In this document: positions 26,052 through 34,307 of the stretch, one piece after another | How positions within the stretch are numbered: the stretch's first letter is position 1 | Layout of the letters: each line of letters opens with the position of its first letter | Origin: Flavobacterium undicola | GTDB taxonomy: Bacteria > Bacteroidota > Bacteroidia > Flavobacteriales > Flavobacteriaceae | DNA length: 64,000 bases | Reading direction: 5' to 3' | Assembly: GCF_009909155.2 (NCBI RefSeq) | Contig: NZ_JAAAPM020000003.1 | Span: 62,001 to 126,000, forward strand | Position numbers and translations under genes: made by a program | Notes under the pieces: model-generated | Databases searched by the model: none | The model's input: only the letters and a program-made list of their open reading frames with translations | Told to the model about the DNA's origin: nothing

Positions 26052-26531
26052 ATGAATATTAGAGTAGGTGAAAAGGAAGACATGAAGGCCGTTTTAGGTC
26101 TAATTCAAGAGTTAGCAGAATTTGAAAAAGAGCCCGATGCTGTCAAAGTTACAGAGGAAAATTTGATTCGAGATGGTTTTGGAGACCAACCATTATTTCA
26201 CGTTTTTGTTGCCGAGATAGATTCAGAGATTGTAGGAATTGCATTTTACTATTACCGATATTCTACCTGGAAAGGAAAGATAATCCATCTCGAAGATTTG
26301 GTAGTCAAAAACAATATGCGAGGTAAAGGAGTGGGTTATGCCTTATATTCTGAGATTATCAAGCAAGCTCAAAAAGACAAGCTAAGAAGAATTGATTGGA
26401 ATGTACTAGACTGGAATACACCAGCAATTGATTTTTACGAAAAAACAGGAGCCAAAGTGTTAAAAGAATGGCACGTTGCTCAAATGGATGAAGCAGGAAT
26501 TGCCGATTTCATCGAGAATAAATTGAAGTAA
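26052..26531 (+). CDS. GNAT acetyltransferase, SSAT-like
   Basis: A 159-residue GNAT enzyme. The acetyl-CoA motif is VVKNNMRGKGVGYALY. Other segments (LIQELAEFEKEPD, YYRYSTWKGKIIHLEDL, VLDWNTPAIDFYEKTGA) are strikingly like animal spermidine/spermine or thialysine acetyltransferases. That suggests a diamine or thialysine-type amine substrate, which is inference. A 57-bp repeat begins 5 bp after the stop. Confidence 0.85.
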   Translation: MNIRVGEKEDMKAVLGLIQELAEFEKEPDAVKVTEENLIRDGFGDQPLFHVFVAEIDSEIVGIAFYYYRYSTWKGKIIHLEDLVVKNNMRGKGVGYALYSEIIKQAQKDKLRRIDWNVLDWNTPAIDFYEKTGAKVLKEWHVAQMDEAGIADFIENKLK

Positions 26532-26535
26532 AAAT

Positions 26536-26592
26536 CCTCACCCCAGCACTCTCCACACGAGCGAAAGCGAACTGGCGAAGCAAAGGAGAGAG
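26536..26592 (+). repeat. 57-bp interspersed repeat, copy 1
   Basis: A GC-richer block in an AT-rich gap. It is the reverse complement of 29405-29461 with 55 of 57 positions identical. Its ends contain CTCTCC and GGAGAG, short inverted repeats that could fold. It lies just past the acetyltransferase stop. Confidence 0.85.
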
Positions 26593-26690
26593 AGACGAAA
26601 CTGGAAATGCGTAGGCTTCTTTCACATCCAAAAAATAAAAATTAGAAAATAATAAATATAAATAACGACTTTAAAGTTTTCAGCGACAAA

Positions 26691-26714
26691 TCTGAAATCT
26701 GAAGTCTGAAATCT
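26691..26714 (+). repeat. Short tandem repeat upstream of aspartate kinase
   Basis: Three and a third copies of a 7-bp unit, TCTGAAA, TCTGAAG, TCTGAAA, then TCT, ending 9 bp before the aspartate kinase ATG. It could vary in copy number and sits in the likely promoter or leader. Confidence 0.6.
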
Positions 26715-26723
26715 TAGTTTAAA

Positions 26724-27980
26724 ATGAAAGTATTTAAATTTGGTGGAGCATCAGTAAAAGATGCTGCCGGAATAAGAAACGTATACGACGTTTTACAAAA
26801 AGCAGGTTATGAGGATGTATTATTAGTGGTTTCGGCAATGGGAAAAACAACCAATGCGCTGGAATTAGTAATTAAAAACTATTTTGAAAAATCGGCTGAA
26901 CTTAACGCATCAGTACAAGAAATTAAAAAATACCACAATCAAATTTTATTAGATTTATTCGAAGACGATAAACATGAGGTATTTGAAGCTGTAAACAATC
27001 TTTTTACTGATTTAGAATATTTTTTATCGCATAACAAATCTCCAAATTACAACTTTGTTTACGATCAAATTGTAAGTTATGGTGAATTGATTTCGACTAC
27101 AATCTTAAGTCGTTTTATGAGTTTCATGGGCATTAAAACAGAATGGATTGATGTGCGTAACTACATTAAAACGAATGCTAATTATAGAGATGCAGAAGTA
27201 GATTGGGAATTGACTCAAAGCAATATTGCTAACAATTTCAAATCAAAAACATTACACATCACACAAGGATTCTTAGGTTCTGACGAAAACAATTTCACTA
27301 CAACCTTAGGTCGTGAAGGTTCTGATTATACTGCAGCTATTTTTGCTTATTGCTTAAATGCCGAAAGTGTTACTATCTGGAAAGATGTTCCTGGAGTAAT
27401 GAATGCTGATCCAAGGTATTTTGAAAACGCTAGTTTGTTAAACCAAATCTCATACAGAGAAGCAATTGAATTAGCTTTTTACGGTGCAACGGTTATCCAC
27501 CCAAAAACATTACAACCACTGCAAAAAAAGGAAATTCCTTTACACGTAAAATCATTTATCAACCCTTTATTAAAAGGAACTGTTGTAAGTAAAGGAGCAA
27601 CTCTGGAGCCATTCATGCCTTGTTTCATTGTTAAAAGAGAGCAATTATTGATTTCACTTTCTTCTATTGATTTTTCATTCATTATGGAAGAAAACATCAG
27701 TGAAATATTTGGTTTGTTTCACGAATTTAAAATTAAGGTAAACTTAATTCAAAACTCGGCTATCAGTTTTTCTGTATGTGTTGAAGACAAATTTGGCAAC
27801 TATAAAGACCTTCTTGCTATTTTAGCAAAAAAATTCAAAGTAGGCTACAACGAAAATGTTACTTTATACACTATTAGACATTTTAATGACACTGCTGCTC
27901 AAACAGTTGTTGAAGGAAAAACAGTTCTATTGAAACAATTAGGTACTGAAACTATGCAAATTGTTACCAAAGAGAACTAA
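26724..27980 (+). CDS. Aspartate kinase
   Basis: A 418-residue monofunctional aspartokinase, the first step toward lysine, threonine and methionine. The N-terminal KFGGASVKD is the kinase motif, followed by VVSAMGKTTNAL, TTLGREGSDYTAA and WKDVPGVMNADPR. The C-terminal part (from about residue 300) is a compact ACT region, LSSIDFSFI.., HEFKIKVNLIQNSAIS, which usually gives feedback control. It has no fused dehydrogenase. It lies between the two inverted 57-bp repeats and is followed by a strong terminator. Confidence 0.92.
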   Translation: MKVFKFGGASVKDAAGIRNVYDVLQKAGYEDVLLVVSAMGKTTNALELVIKNYFEKSAELNASVQEIKKYHNQILLDLFEDDKHEVFEAVNNLFTDLEYFLSHNKSPNYNFVYDQIVSYGELISTTILSRFMSFMGIKTEWIDVRNYIKTNANYRDAEVDWELTQSNIANNFKSKTLHITQGFLGSDENNFTTTLGREGSDYTAAIFAYCLNAESVTIWKDVPGVMNADPRYFENASLLNQISYREAIELAFYGATVIHPKTLQPLQKKEIPLHVKSFINPLLKGTVVSKGATLEPFMPCFIVKREQLLISLSSIDFSFIMEENISEIFGLFHEFKIKVNLIQNSAISFSVCVEDKFGNYKDLLAILAKKFKVGYNENVTLYTIRHFNDTAAQTVVEGKTVLLKQLGTETMQIVTKEN

Positions 27981-28003
27981 GTTTTTCTATTAAATATTTT
28001 CAT

Positions 28004-28043
28004 AAAAGACACTGTTGTTTAACAATAAACGACAGTGTCTTTT
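28004..28043 (+). terminator. Strong rho-independent terminator of aspartate kinase
   Basis: A continuous 17-bp stem (28004-28020 with 28027-28043, one G-T pair) around a 6-base loop, running into a T-run, 23 bp past the stop. Confidence 0.92.
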
Positions 28044-28166
28044 TTTTTTACTAATCACTTTTTAATTATTACATTAGGAAATAATAACTTAATAGTTTAA
28101 TAATTCATAGGCAAGTTTGCAAAAACTTTGTTTAGTTATTTTTATCATTAAAATGATTTAAAAAAA

Positions 28167-29228
28167 ATGAATTTAAATTCTCCTAGCAAAACAATTTTAG
28201 TCGCTCCATTAAACTGGGGTTTAGGACATGCAACGCGCTGTATCCCCATTATTAAAGCCTTACAAGACAATAATTTTATCCCTATTATTGCCTCAGACGG
28301 AATTGCTTTGGACTTATTAAAAAAAGAATTTCCTTATTTAAAATTTCTTGAACTACCATCCTACGAAATAGAATATGCCAAAAACGGTAAAAATTTCAAA
28401 TGGAAACTCCTCAAGAATTGTCCAAAAATGATTGAAGCCATTTTAGAAGAAAAAAAATTAGTGAAAAAATGGATTAAGAAACACGATATAGACGGCATCA
28501 TTTCTGACAATAGACTTGGAGTATACAATAAAAAAGTGCCTTCGATATTTATTACTCACCAACTTAACGTAATGACTGGAAACACCACCTGGTTAAGCAG
28601 TCTTTTACATCAAAACATTATTAAAAAGTATACCGAATGTTGGATTCCCGACACTGCGGACACTCCTAATTTAGCGGGTGAATTAAGTCATTTAAAAAAT
28701 CATGATTTAAACATAAAATACATTGGCCCATTGAGTCGAATGCATTCTAAGAAGCTTGAAAAAAAGTACGACTTAATGATTATTCTTTCGGGACCTGAAC
28801 CGCAACGAGGAATGCTGGAAGAAAAACTAAAAAAAGAGATTGCTCTTTACAATGGGAACATTATTTTTGTAAAAGGAATTATAGAAAAAGAGCAGAAAAA
28901 GGAACAAATAGACTCTGTTACTTTTTATAATTTCATGCACAGTCGTCAGCTAGAACAGGCTTTCAATGAAAGCAATATCATCCTTTGCCGTTCAGGATAC
29001 ACCTCTATTATGGATTTATCAAAATTGAATAAGAAAGCTTTTTTCATTCCTACACCCGGACAATACGAACAAGAATATTTAGCTAAAAAATTAAAAAAAG
29101 AAGGCCTTGTCCCTTTTGCTGAACAAGATCGTTTTTCAATTAATGATCTAAATGAAATAAGCAGTTACAAAGGACTTTCTGAAATAAAATCCAATTTAAA
29201 TTGGTCCGAAATATTCAATGTATTTTAA
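28167..29228 (+). CDS. MurG-like glycosyltransferase (GT28 fold)
   Basis: A 353-residue GT-B-type protein. It opens with ILVAPLNWGLGHATRC, a donor/acceptor Gly-rich loop like that of MurG and diacylglycerol glucosyltransferases. The C-terminal half has LILCRSGYTSIMDLS and KAFFIPTPGQYEQEYLAKKL, the usual nucleotide-sugar site. There is no signal peptide. It stands alone, and neither donor nor acceptor is clear. Confidence 0.75.
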   Translation: MNLNSPSKTILVAPLNWGLGHATRCIPIIKALQDNNFIPIIASDGIALDLLKKEFPYLKFLELPSYEIEYAKNGKNFKWKLLKNCPKMIEAILEEKKLVKKWIKKHDIDGIISDNRLGVYNKKVPSIFITHQLNVMTGNTTWLSSLLHQNIIKKYTECWIPDTADTPNLAGELSHLKNHDLNIKYIGPLSRMHSKKLEKKYDLMIILSGPEPQRGMLEEKLKKEIALYNGNIIFVKGIIEKEQKKEQIDSVTFYNFMHSRQLEQAFNESNIILCRSGYTSIMDLSKLNKKAFFIPTPGQYEQEYLAKKLKKEGLVPFAEQDRFSINDLNEISSYKGLSEIKSNLNWSEIFNVF

Positions 29229-29365
29229 AAAAGAAACACTAACCAACCATGACTAAATATGGTCAATTAGTGTGAATCTTTTGGATAAACTATCTAAGAG
29301 GAATTTCGGATATTAGTCAAAGGAGATGGAAACATTGAAATAGCCCACAAACTAAGCATTCAACT

Positions 29366-29496
29366 ATACCATTTAGAAATATAAAATTTTCCGATTTTCC
29401 AACTCCCTCTCCTTTGCTTCGCCAGTTCGCTTTCGCTCGTGTGGAGAGGGCTGGGGTGAGGTAAACAAAAAACTGTTTTATAATTCTAAATGGTAT
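29366..29496. mobile_element. 131-bp MITE-like inverted-repeat element
   Basis: The ends form 21-bp inverted repeats (29366-29386 with 29476-29496, one mismatch). Between them lies the 57-bp repeat copy 2. No coding capacity and no clear target duplication. A non-autonomous mobile or hairpin-type repeat fits best. Confidence 0.5.
29405..29461 (-). repeat. 57-bp interspersed repeat, copy 2
   Basis: Reverse complement of copy 1 (26536-26592), 55 of 57 identical. It sits in the centre of a 131-bp inverted-repeat element. The two copies flank aspartate kinase and the MurG-like gene. Confidence 0.85.
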
Positions 29497-29569
29497 TACA
29501 ACAGTAAGTACCTATAAATTTAAAATACAAATTCAGGAATAGAGATATAGAACCACTTTCCTATTCACA

Positions 29570-29607
29570 AAAAAGCTAGATTCTTCTATTGAAAAATCTA
29601 GCTTTTT
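29570..29607 (-). terminator. Terminator of the phosphate operon
   Basis: A 13-bp stem (29570-29582 with 29595-29607) with A-run and T-run flanks, 20 bp past the phoU stop on the minus strand. Confidence 0.85.
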
Positions 29608-29627
29608 TTAATTAACACATTAAACTA

Positions 29628-30296
29628 CTACTGTCTATCATCAAACTTTTCATGTTTGATAATCTTAGCTTTAATCATAAAATGAATGTGTTCAGCTATA
29701 TTAGTACAATGCTCAGAAATACGCTCTAAATGTTTTATTACCAAGACTAGATTCATACCTGAAACCACAACCTTAGAATTGATTTTCATTTCATTCATAA
29801 GATTATGAATAATATCGTCACTACTAGTTTTAATACTATTATTCAAAACAAAAATCTCACCAATAGTAGTTTCACTTCTATCGATAAAACATTCATTCAT
29901 TTTCACAGTTATAATCTCAACTTGTCTGGCTAAATCAGCAATACTAAACTTAGCAATTAAGTCATGTTTCTCTTTTATGTTTTTTGAGTTCTTGATTACA
30001 CTAATAGCCAAATCTCCAATGCGCTCGATCTCATTACTAATTTGCATCGAAGCCATAATGAATCGTAAATCGGAAGCAACAGGCTGCTGTAATGCAAAAA
30101 TACTTTGACAAATTTCATCAATTTTAACATCCAATTTATCAATTTTAGCTTCCGTCTTCTTCACCTCTTTGGATTCAGCTGCTGGCTCATAAAGCAATGC
30201 CTTTACCGCCTCACCTAACTGATTTTCAGCAAGATTCCCTATTTTTATAATTACATTTTTAAGTTTTTCAAGTTCTATTTCAAAGTGTGATGCCAT
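29628..30296 (-). CDS. phoU: Phosphate-signalling protein PhoU
   Basis: A 222-residue protein made of two three-helix PhoU repeats. Typical segments are VAQ-like DLRFIMASMQISNEIERIGD and, in the second half, NLVLVIKHLERISEHCTNIAEHI, which hold the conserved metal-binding E/D-x3-D positions. PhoU links the Pst transporter to the sensor kinase and damps Pho signalling when phosphate is plentiful. It is the last gene of the porin-pstS-pstC-pstA-pstB-phoU run. Confidence 0.95.
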   Translation of the reverse strand: MASHFEIELEKLKNVIIKIGNLAENQLGEAVKALLYEPAAESKEVKKTEAKIDKLDVKIDEICQSIFALQQPVASDLRFIMASMQISNEIERIGDLAISVIKNSKNIKEKHDLIAKFSIADLARQVEIITVKMNECFIDRSETTIGEIFVLNNSIKTSSDDIIHNLMNEMKINSKVVVSGMNLVLVIKHLERISEHCTNIAEHIHFMIKAKIIKHEKFDDRQ

Positions 30297-30371
30297 ATTT
30301 ATATTTTTAAAATTTAAAAGTAAATGGATATAATTAATTATGATAATATGAATTTATACCAATTTAAAATA

Positions 30372-31130
30372 TTATCCAAATCTACCTGTGATGTAATCTT
30401 CCGTTTGTTTTTTCTCCGGTTTAGTGAAAATATCATTTGTCTTTCCCATTTCAATCAATTCACCCATATAAAAGAAAGCGGTATGATCACTTGTTCTAGC
30501 TGCTTGTTGCATGTTGTGGGTAACAATTATAATGGTGTATTGTTCTTTCAACTCATGAACCAATTCTTCAATTTTAGAAGTAGAAATAGGGTCTAATGCA
30601 CTCGCAGGCTCATCCATCAAAATAATATCCGGGCTTACCGCCAAAGTTCGAGCAATACACAAACGTTGTTGCTGACCTCCCGAAAGGCCTAAAGCTGAAT
30701 CATCCAATCGGTCTTTTAATTCATCCCAAATAGCCGCTTGACGCAAAGAAGTCTCCACTATTTCGTCTAATTGTCCTTTATCTTTTAATCCATTAATTCT
30801 CGGACCATAGGCTACATTTTCATAAATAGATTTCGGAAAAGGATTTGATTTTTGAAAAACCATCCCAATCTTTTTTCTAATATTCACCACATCTACATTC
30901 TTATCATAGATATCCACTCCTTCCACAAGCATCTCTCCTGTAATGGAAACACTCGGAATTAAATCATTCATTCGGTTTATACATCTCAAAAAAGTAGATT
31001 TACCACAGCCGGAAGGCCCAATCAAAGCAGTCACTTTATTGGCTGGAATCTGCATCGAAATTTCTTTTAATGCCTTTTTTTCTCCGTAGTATAATGACAA
31101 ATCATTAACCTGTATTTTTATATCTTTCAT
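30372..31130 (-). CDS. pstB: Phosphate ABC transporter ATPase PstB
   Basis: A 252-residue ATPase. Walker A is GPSGCGKST, the signature [14 protein letters not shown], Walker [13 protein letters not shown], and the H-loop [15 protein letters not shown] and [19 protein letters not shown] are PstB-specific. It energises phosphate import through PstA/PstC. It lies 44 bp downstream of pstA and 75 bp upstream of phoU. Confidence 0.97.
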   Translation of the reverse strand: MKDIKIQVNDLSLYYGEKKALKEISMQIPANKVTALIGPSGCGKSTFLRCINRMNDLIPSVSITGEMLVEGVDIYDKNVDVVNIRKKIGMVFQKSNPFPKSIYENVAYGPRINGLKDKGQLDEIVETSLRQAAIWDELKDRLDDSALGLSGGQQQRLCIARTLAVSPDIILMDEPASALDPISTSKIEELVHELKEQYTIIIVTHNMQQAARTSDHTAFFYMGELIEMGKTNDIFTKPEKKQTEDYITGRFG

Positions 31131-31174
31131 TTTATTTTTGTTACTTCTAAAATAATATTTTTTGTTGAATAAAA

Positions 31175-32119
31175 TTATTTTGCTCTTCTTCTAATTCTTG
31201 ATCTGATTACTACAGCTACTAAATTTAATGATAATGTCAGAATTAATAAGACTAATGTAGTAGCAAACTGAATCGGCATTGTTTTCTCAACATCCGAAGA
31301 TTGGGTTGACATAATATAAACATGGTAACCCAAATTCATAAATTGATCACTTAAAGATTTTGGTAAAGTGGCTAAATAATAAGCCGCTCCGGTAAACAAG
31401 ATTGGTGCTACTTCTCCTGCTCCTCTACTAACAGCCAAAATAGTTCCAGTCATAATTCCTGAAATAGATCCCGGAAAAACTACTTTTCTAATGGTTTGCC
31501 ATTTTGTTGCACCTAAAGCTAAACTGGCTTCGCGTAATTCTCTTGGAATTGTTTTCAAGGCTTCTTCAACAGAAACAATAATAACCGGCAAAGTTAGCAA
31601 TGCCATTGTAAGACTTGCCCAAATAATATTAGGTTGTCCCCAATGCAATTCTCCTCCATTAAAAGTTTTATCAATACCTCCTCCAACAAATTGAATAAAA
31701 AATCCCAATCCGAAAAGACCAAAAATAATAGACGGCACTACTGCTAAAGTTCGTATAGAAAAACGAACTGCTGCAGCAAACTTAGAATTTTCGCGTGCAT
31801 ATTCCGTCAAATAAATAGCAGTTATTGTTCCAAAAGGAACTGCCGCTATCGACATGACAACAACCAAAATAAAAGTTCCTATCAAAGCGGGGAAAATCCC
31901 TCCTTTGGTCATTCCATCCGTTGGAAAGGAACTTATAAATTCCCATGAGAATTTTTCACGACCTTGATAAATAATAATTCCAAGAATTATAAATAAGATG
32001 GCAATGATTAAAAGAACCGCTATCTGGGTCAGTCCAATAACCAATTTCCCTTTTATATCTTCATTCCTTTTTTTAGATGTAAAAAAAGAATTTTCTAAGT
32101 CACTAATTACTTTATTCAT
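31175..32119 (-). CDS. pstA: Phosphate ABC transporter permease PstA
   Basis: A 314-residue permease with six membrane helices. The EAA loop is [25 protein letters not shown], where PstB docks. The segment [15 protein letters not shown] after the first periplasmic loop is typical of PstA. The start codon follows pstC by 3 bp. Confidence 0.95.
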   Translation of the reverse strand: MNKVISDLENSFFTSKKRNEDIKGKLVIGLTQIAVLLIIAILFIILGIIIYQGREKFSWEFISSFPTDGMTKGGIFPALIGTFILVVVMSIAAVPFGTITAIYLTEYARENSKFAAAVRFSIRTLAVVPSIIFGLFGLGFFIQFVGGGIDKTFNGGELHWGQPNIIWASLTMALLTLPVIIVSVEEALKTIPRELREASLALGATKWQTIRKVVFPGSISGIMTGTILAVSRGAGEVAPILFTGAAYYLATLPKSLSDQFMNLGYHVYIMSTQSSDVEKTMPIQFATTLVLLILTLSLNLVAVVIRSRIRRRAK

Positions 32120-32122
32120 GAT

Positions 32123-33364
32123 TTATTTACCTTGAAATTTTTTGATTAATCTGCCTTTAACATAAAATTCTGCAATTGCATTTAATGCAAAAGAAAAAAT
32201 AAAAAGTAAAGAACCAATGAAAAATAACACACTATAATGTGTTTCTCCAAAAACAGTTTCAGCCATTTCTGAACCGATAGTTGCCGCAAAAGTTCGAACA
32301 CTCTCAAATGGATTTACAGATACCAAAGCTGCATTACCTGTTGCCATAAGAGCAATCATAGTTTCTCCAAAAACTCTTCCGACACCTAATAACAAAGCTG
32401 CAAATATTCCGGGAGTTGCCGCTGGTAAAGTTACCAAAAATGCAGTTTGTGATTTACTTGCTCCAAGTGCTAAACTAGCCTCTGAATAGGTTTTCGGAAC
32501 TGCCGACAAGGCATCTTCTGAAATTGTATAAACAATAGGAATCGCTGCCAATGCCATCGCCACACCACCAATAAAAGCATTCAATCTTGAATCATATCCA
32601 AAAACATCCTGAAAAAAAGTAGCCAAGACCATCATGGCAAAAAATCCAATTACCACTGATGGAAAAGCAGCTAGCATTTCGATAATCGGTTTTATGATTT
32701 CCTTTCTTCTATTAGAAGCAAAACAAGAAGTGTAAACCGCTGCTAAAATAGCTAGTGGCCCCGCAATAAGCATTGAAATTATAGTTACTTTTAAAGTACC
32801 AATTAATAAAGCCATTAATCCAAAACGCGGATTATCTGACACAGGAATCCATTCTGTAGAAAGAAAAGTATCCCAGGTTCTATCTGCCCCATCTACATTT
32901 TCAGAAACAGCATCCATTGTTTCATCAGATGAAGCAACAGACAAATCTTCTTTTGGTGTATCTCCATAGGCTTCCGGTTTCAAATCATCATTAGAAACAG
33001 GCTCAGAACCATAAGACTCAGGTTTTAATTCCTCTGTAGTTTCCGTTCCGTATGATTCGGGTTTTAATTCTTCGGTTGTTTCTGAACCATAGGATTCAGG
33101 TTTCAAATCCTCCGTAATTGTTCCGTATGATTCGGGTTTATCACCAGTTGTGGTTTGAATTTCTGTTTTAGCTTTAGCATCATTTCCAAAACTAAACAAT
33201 GGCAATGATTCTTTGAAAACGAAAAAGAAAATCAAGAAAATTATCGCAATAGACAAAAAAGCTACCGACGATATGATTTTTTCGGCTAGAAATTCAGAAA
33301 GTCTGAATTGCTTTTTTAAGCTTTCCTTGGTAAAAGTTTGTTTGATGGGTAATTGGGAATTCAT
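32123..33364 (-). CDS. pstC: Phosphate ABC transporter permease PstC with repeat-containing periplasmic loop
   Basis: A 413-residue permease. The first helix (about 31-53) is followed by an extra loop of about 100 residues holding five copies of KPE(S/A)YG spaced 12-15 residues apart, then a family-typical segment (STEWIPVSDNPRFG) and five more helices. The EAA loop is [26 protein letters not shown]. coli PstC is about 319 residues, so the loop accounts for the extra length. By membrane topology the loop should face the periplasm, where PstS docks. It lies downstream of pstS and overlaps nothing. Confidence 0.93.
   Translation of the reverse strand: MNSQLPIKQTFTKESLKKQFRLSEFLAEKIISSVAFLSIAIIFLIFFFVFKESLPLFSFGNDAKAKTEIQTTTGDKPESYGTITEDLKPESYGSETTEELKPESYGTETTEELKPESYGSEPVSNDDLKPEAYGDTPKEDLSVASSDETMDAVSENVDGADRTWDTFLSTEWIPVSDNPRFGLMALLIGTLKVTIISMLIAGPLAILAAVYTSCFASNRRKEIIKPIIEMLAAFPSVVIGFFAMMVLATFFQDVFGYDSRLNAFIGGVAMALAAIPIVYTISEDALSAVPKTYSEASLALGASKSQTAFLVTLPAATPGIFAALLLGVGRVFGETMIALMATGNAALVSVNPFESVRTFAATIGSEMAETVFGETHYSVLFFIGSLLFIFSFALNAIAEFYVKGRLIKKFQGK
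32964..33139 (-). repeat. In-frame tandem repeat inside pstC
   Basis: Five copies of a 36-45 bp unit coding for KPESYG (last copy KPEAYG) plus an acidic spacer such as SETTEEL. Copies 2 and 3 differ mainly at one residue (S/T), which suggests recent duplication. Confidence 0.85.
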
Positions 33365-33441
33365 CTTATTTATTTAGGAATTCGTATAGTATAAACACAA
33401 ATATCCCTCACTTAAAAAAATGAGGGATACTTTATTTGTTC

Positions 33442-34275
33442 TTATTTTAAAGGGTAATATCCGACTTCAGCAATAAGACCTTGACCTGCAGGACTCAAAA
33501 TCCAATCTACAAACGCTTTGGTTTCACCAGTTGGTTTTGATTTCAAGTACATGTACAAGTATCTTGTAATTGGATAACTATGATTTTTGATTGTAGCTGC
33601 TGTTGGCAAAATCGCAGGACTTTTATCGTCTTTCTTAACGGCACAATCTTTCACGCCTTCAGCATAAGCTGCTCCACCGTAACCAACAGAATATTTATCT
33701 TTTTTTACAGCATTTACAATTGCAGCTGTTCCTGGCAATGTTTGACAAGTTGGTGAGAAATCTGTTTTAACTACATTATCTTTAAAGAAACCAAAAGTTC
33801 CTGAACTACTTTCTCTACCGTATAATTTAATAGAAGCATCTGGACCACCTACTTCTTTCCAGTTGGTAATTTTACCAGCGAAAATTTGTCCAATTTGTTT
33901 AAGAGTCAAAGATGCAACTGGATTGGCTTTATTCAAATATACTGACAAACCATCTTTAGCACAAGGAATTTCAACACCAAGAGTATTGTATCTTGCTTTT
34001 AATTTTTCTACTTCAGAAGACTTGATAGGACGACTTGAATTAGCAATATCTGTAGATCCATTAATTAATGCTGCTAAACCTACTCCTGATCCACCACCAG
34101 TAACCTGGATAGAAGCTCCCGGATTTTTCTTCATGTATACTTCAGCCCATTTTTGAGATAAAATAACCATGGTATCAGACCCTTTTACGGTCACTTTATT
34201 AATTGTTGTAAAAGAAAAACCTACTGTCATCACAACTAATAAAATTGCTGCGATTTTTAAATTTTTTGTTTTCAT
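33442..34275 (-). CDS. pstS: Periplasmic phosphate-binding protein PstS (short form)
   Basis: A 277-residue binding protein with a signal peptide (hydrophobic residues 8-24). Phosphate-loop segments KGSDTMVILSQKW, GGGSGVGLAALINGSTDIANSSR and GRESSSGTFGFF give the Ser/Thr/Arg ligands. It lacks a lipobox. It belongs to the compact PstS group, shorter than E. coli PstS (346). It lies 32 bp downstream of the porin gene and before pstC. Confidence 0.93.
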   Translation of the reverse strand: MKTKNLKIAAILLVVMTVGFSFTTINKVTVKGSDTMVILSQKWAEVYMKKNPGASIQVTGGGSGVGLAALINGSTDIANSSRPIKSSEVEKLKARYNTLGVEIPCAKDGLSVYLNKANPVASLTLKQIGQIFAGKITNWKEVGGPDASIKLYGRESSSGTFGFFKDNVVKTDFSPTCQTLPGTAAIVNAVKKDKYSVGYGGAAYAEGVKDCAVKKDDKSPAILPTAATIKNHSYPITRYLYMYLKSKPTGETKAFVDWILSPAGQGLIAEVGYYPLK

Positions 34276-34307
34276 CTATTTGTTTTTTTTTTAATTATTC
34301 TTGTTTA

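Larger units (their letters stand above)
29229..29627. other. 399-bp intergenic region holding a MITE-like element and a terminator
   Basis: Contains the inverted-repeat element at 29366-29496, which encloses repeat copy 2, and the terminator at 29570-29607. The first 130 bp and the stretch 29497-29569 show nothing recognisable. Confidence 0.6.
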
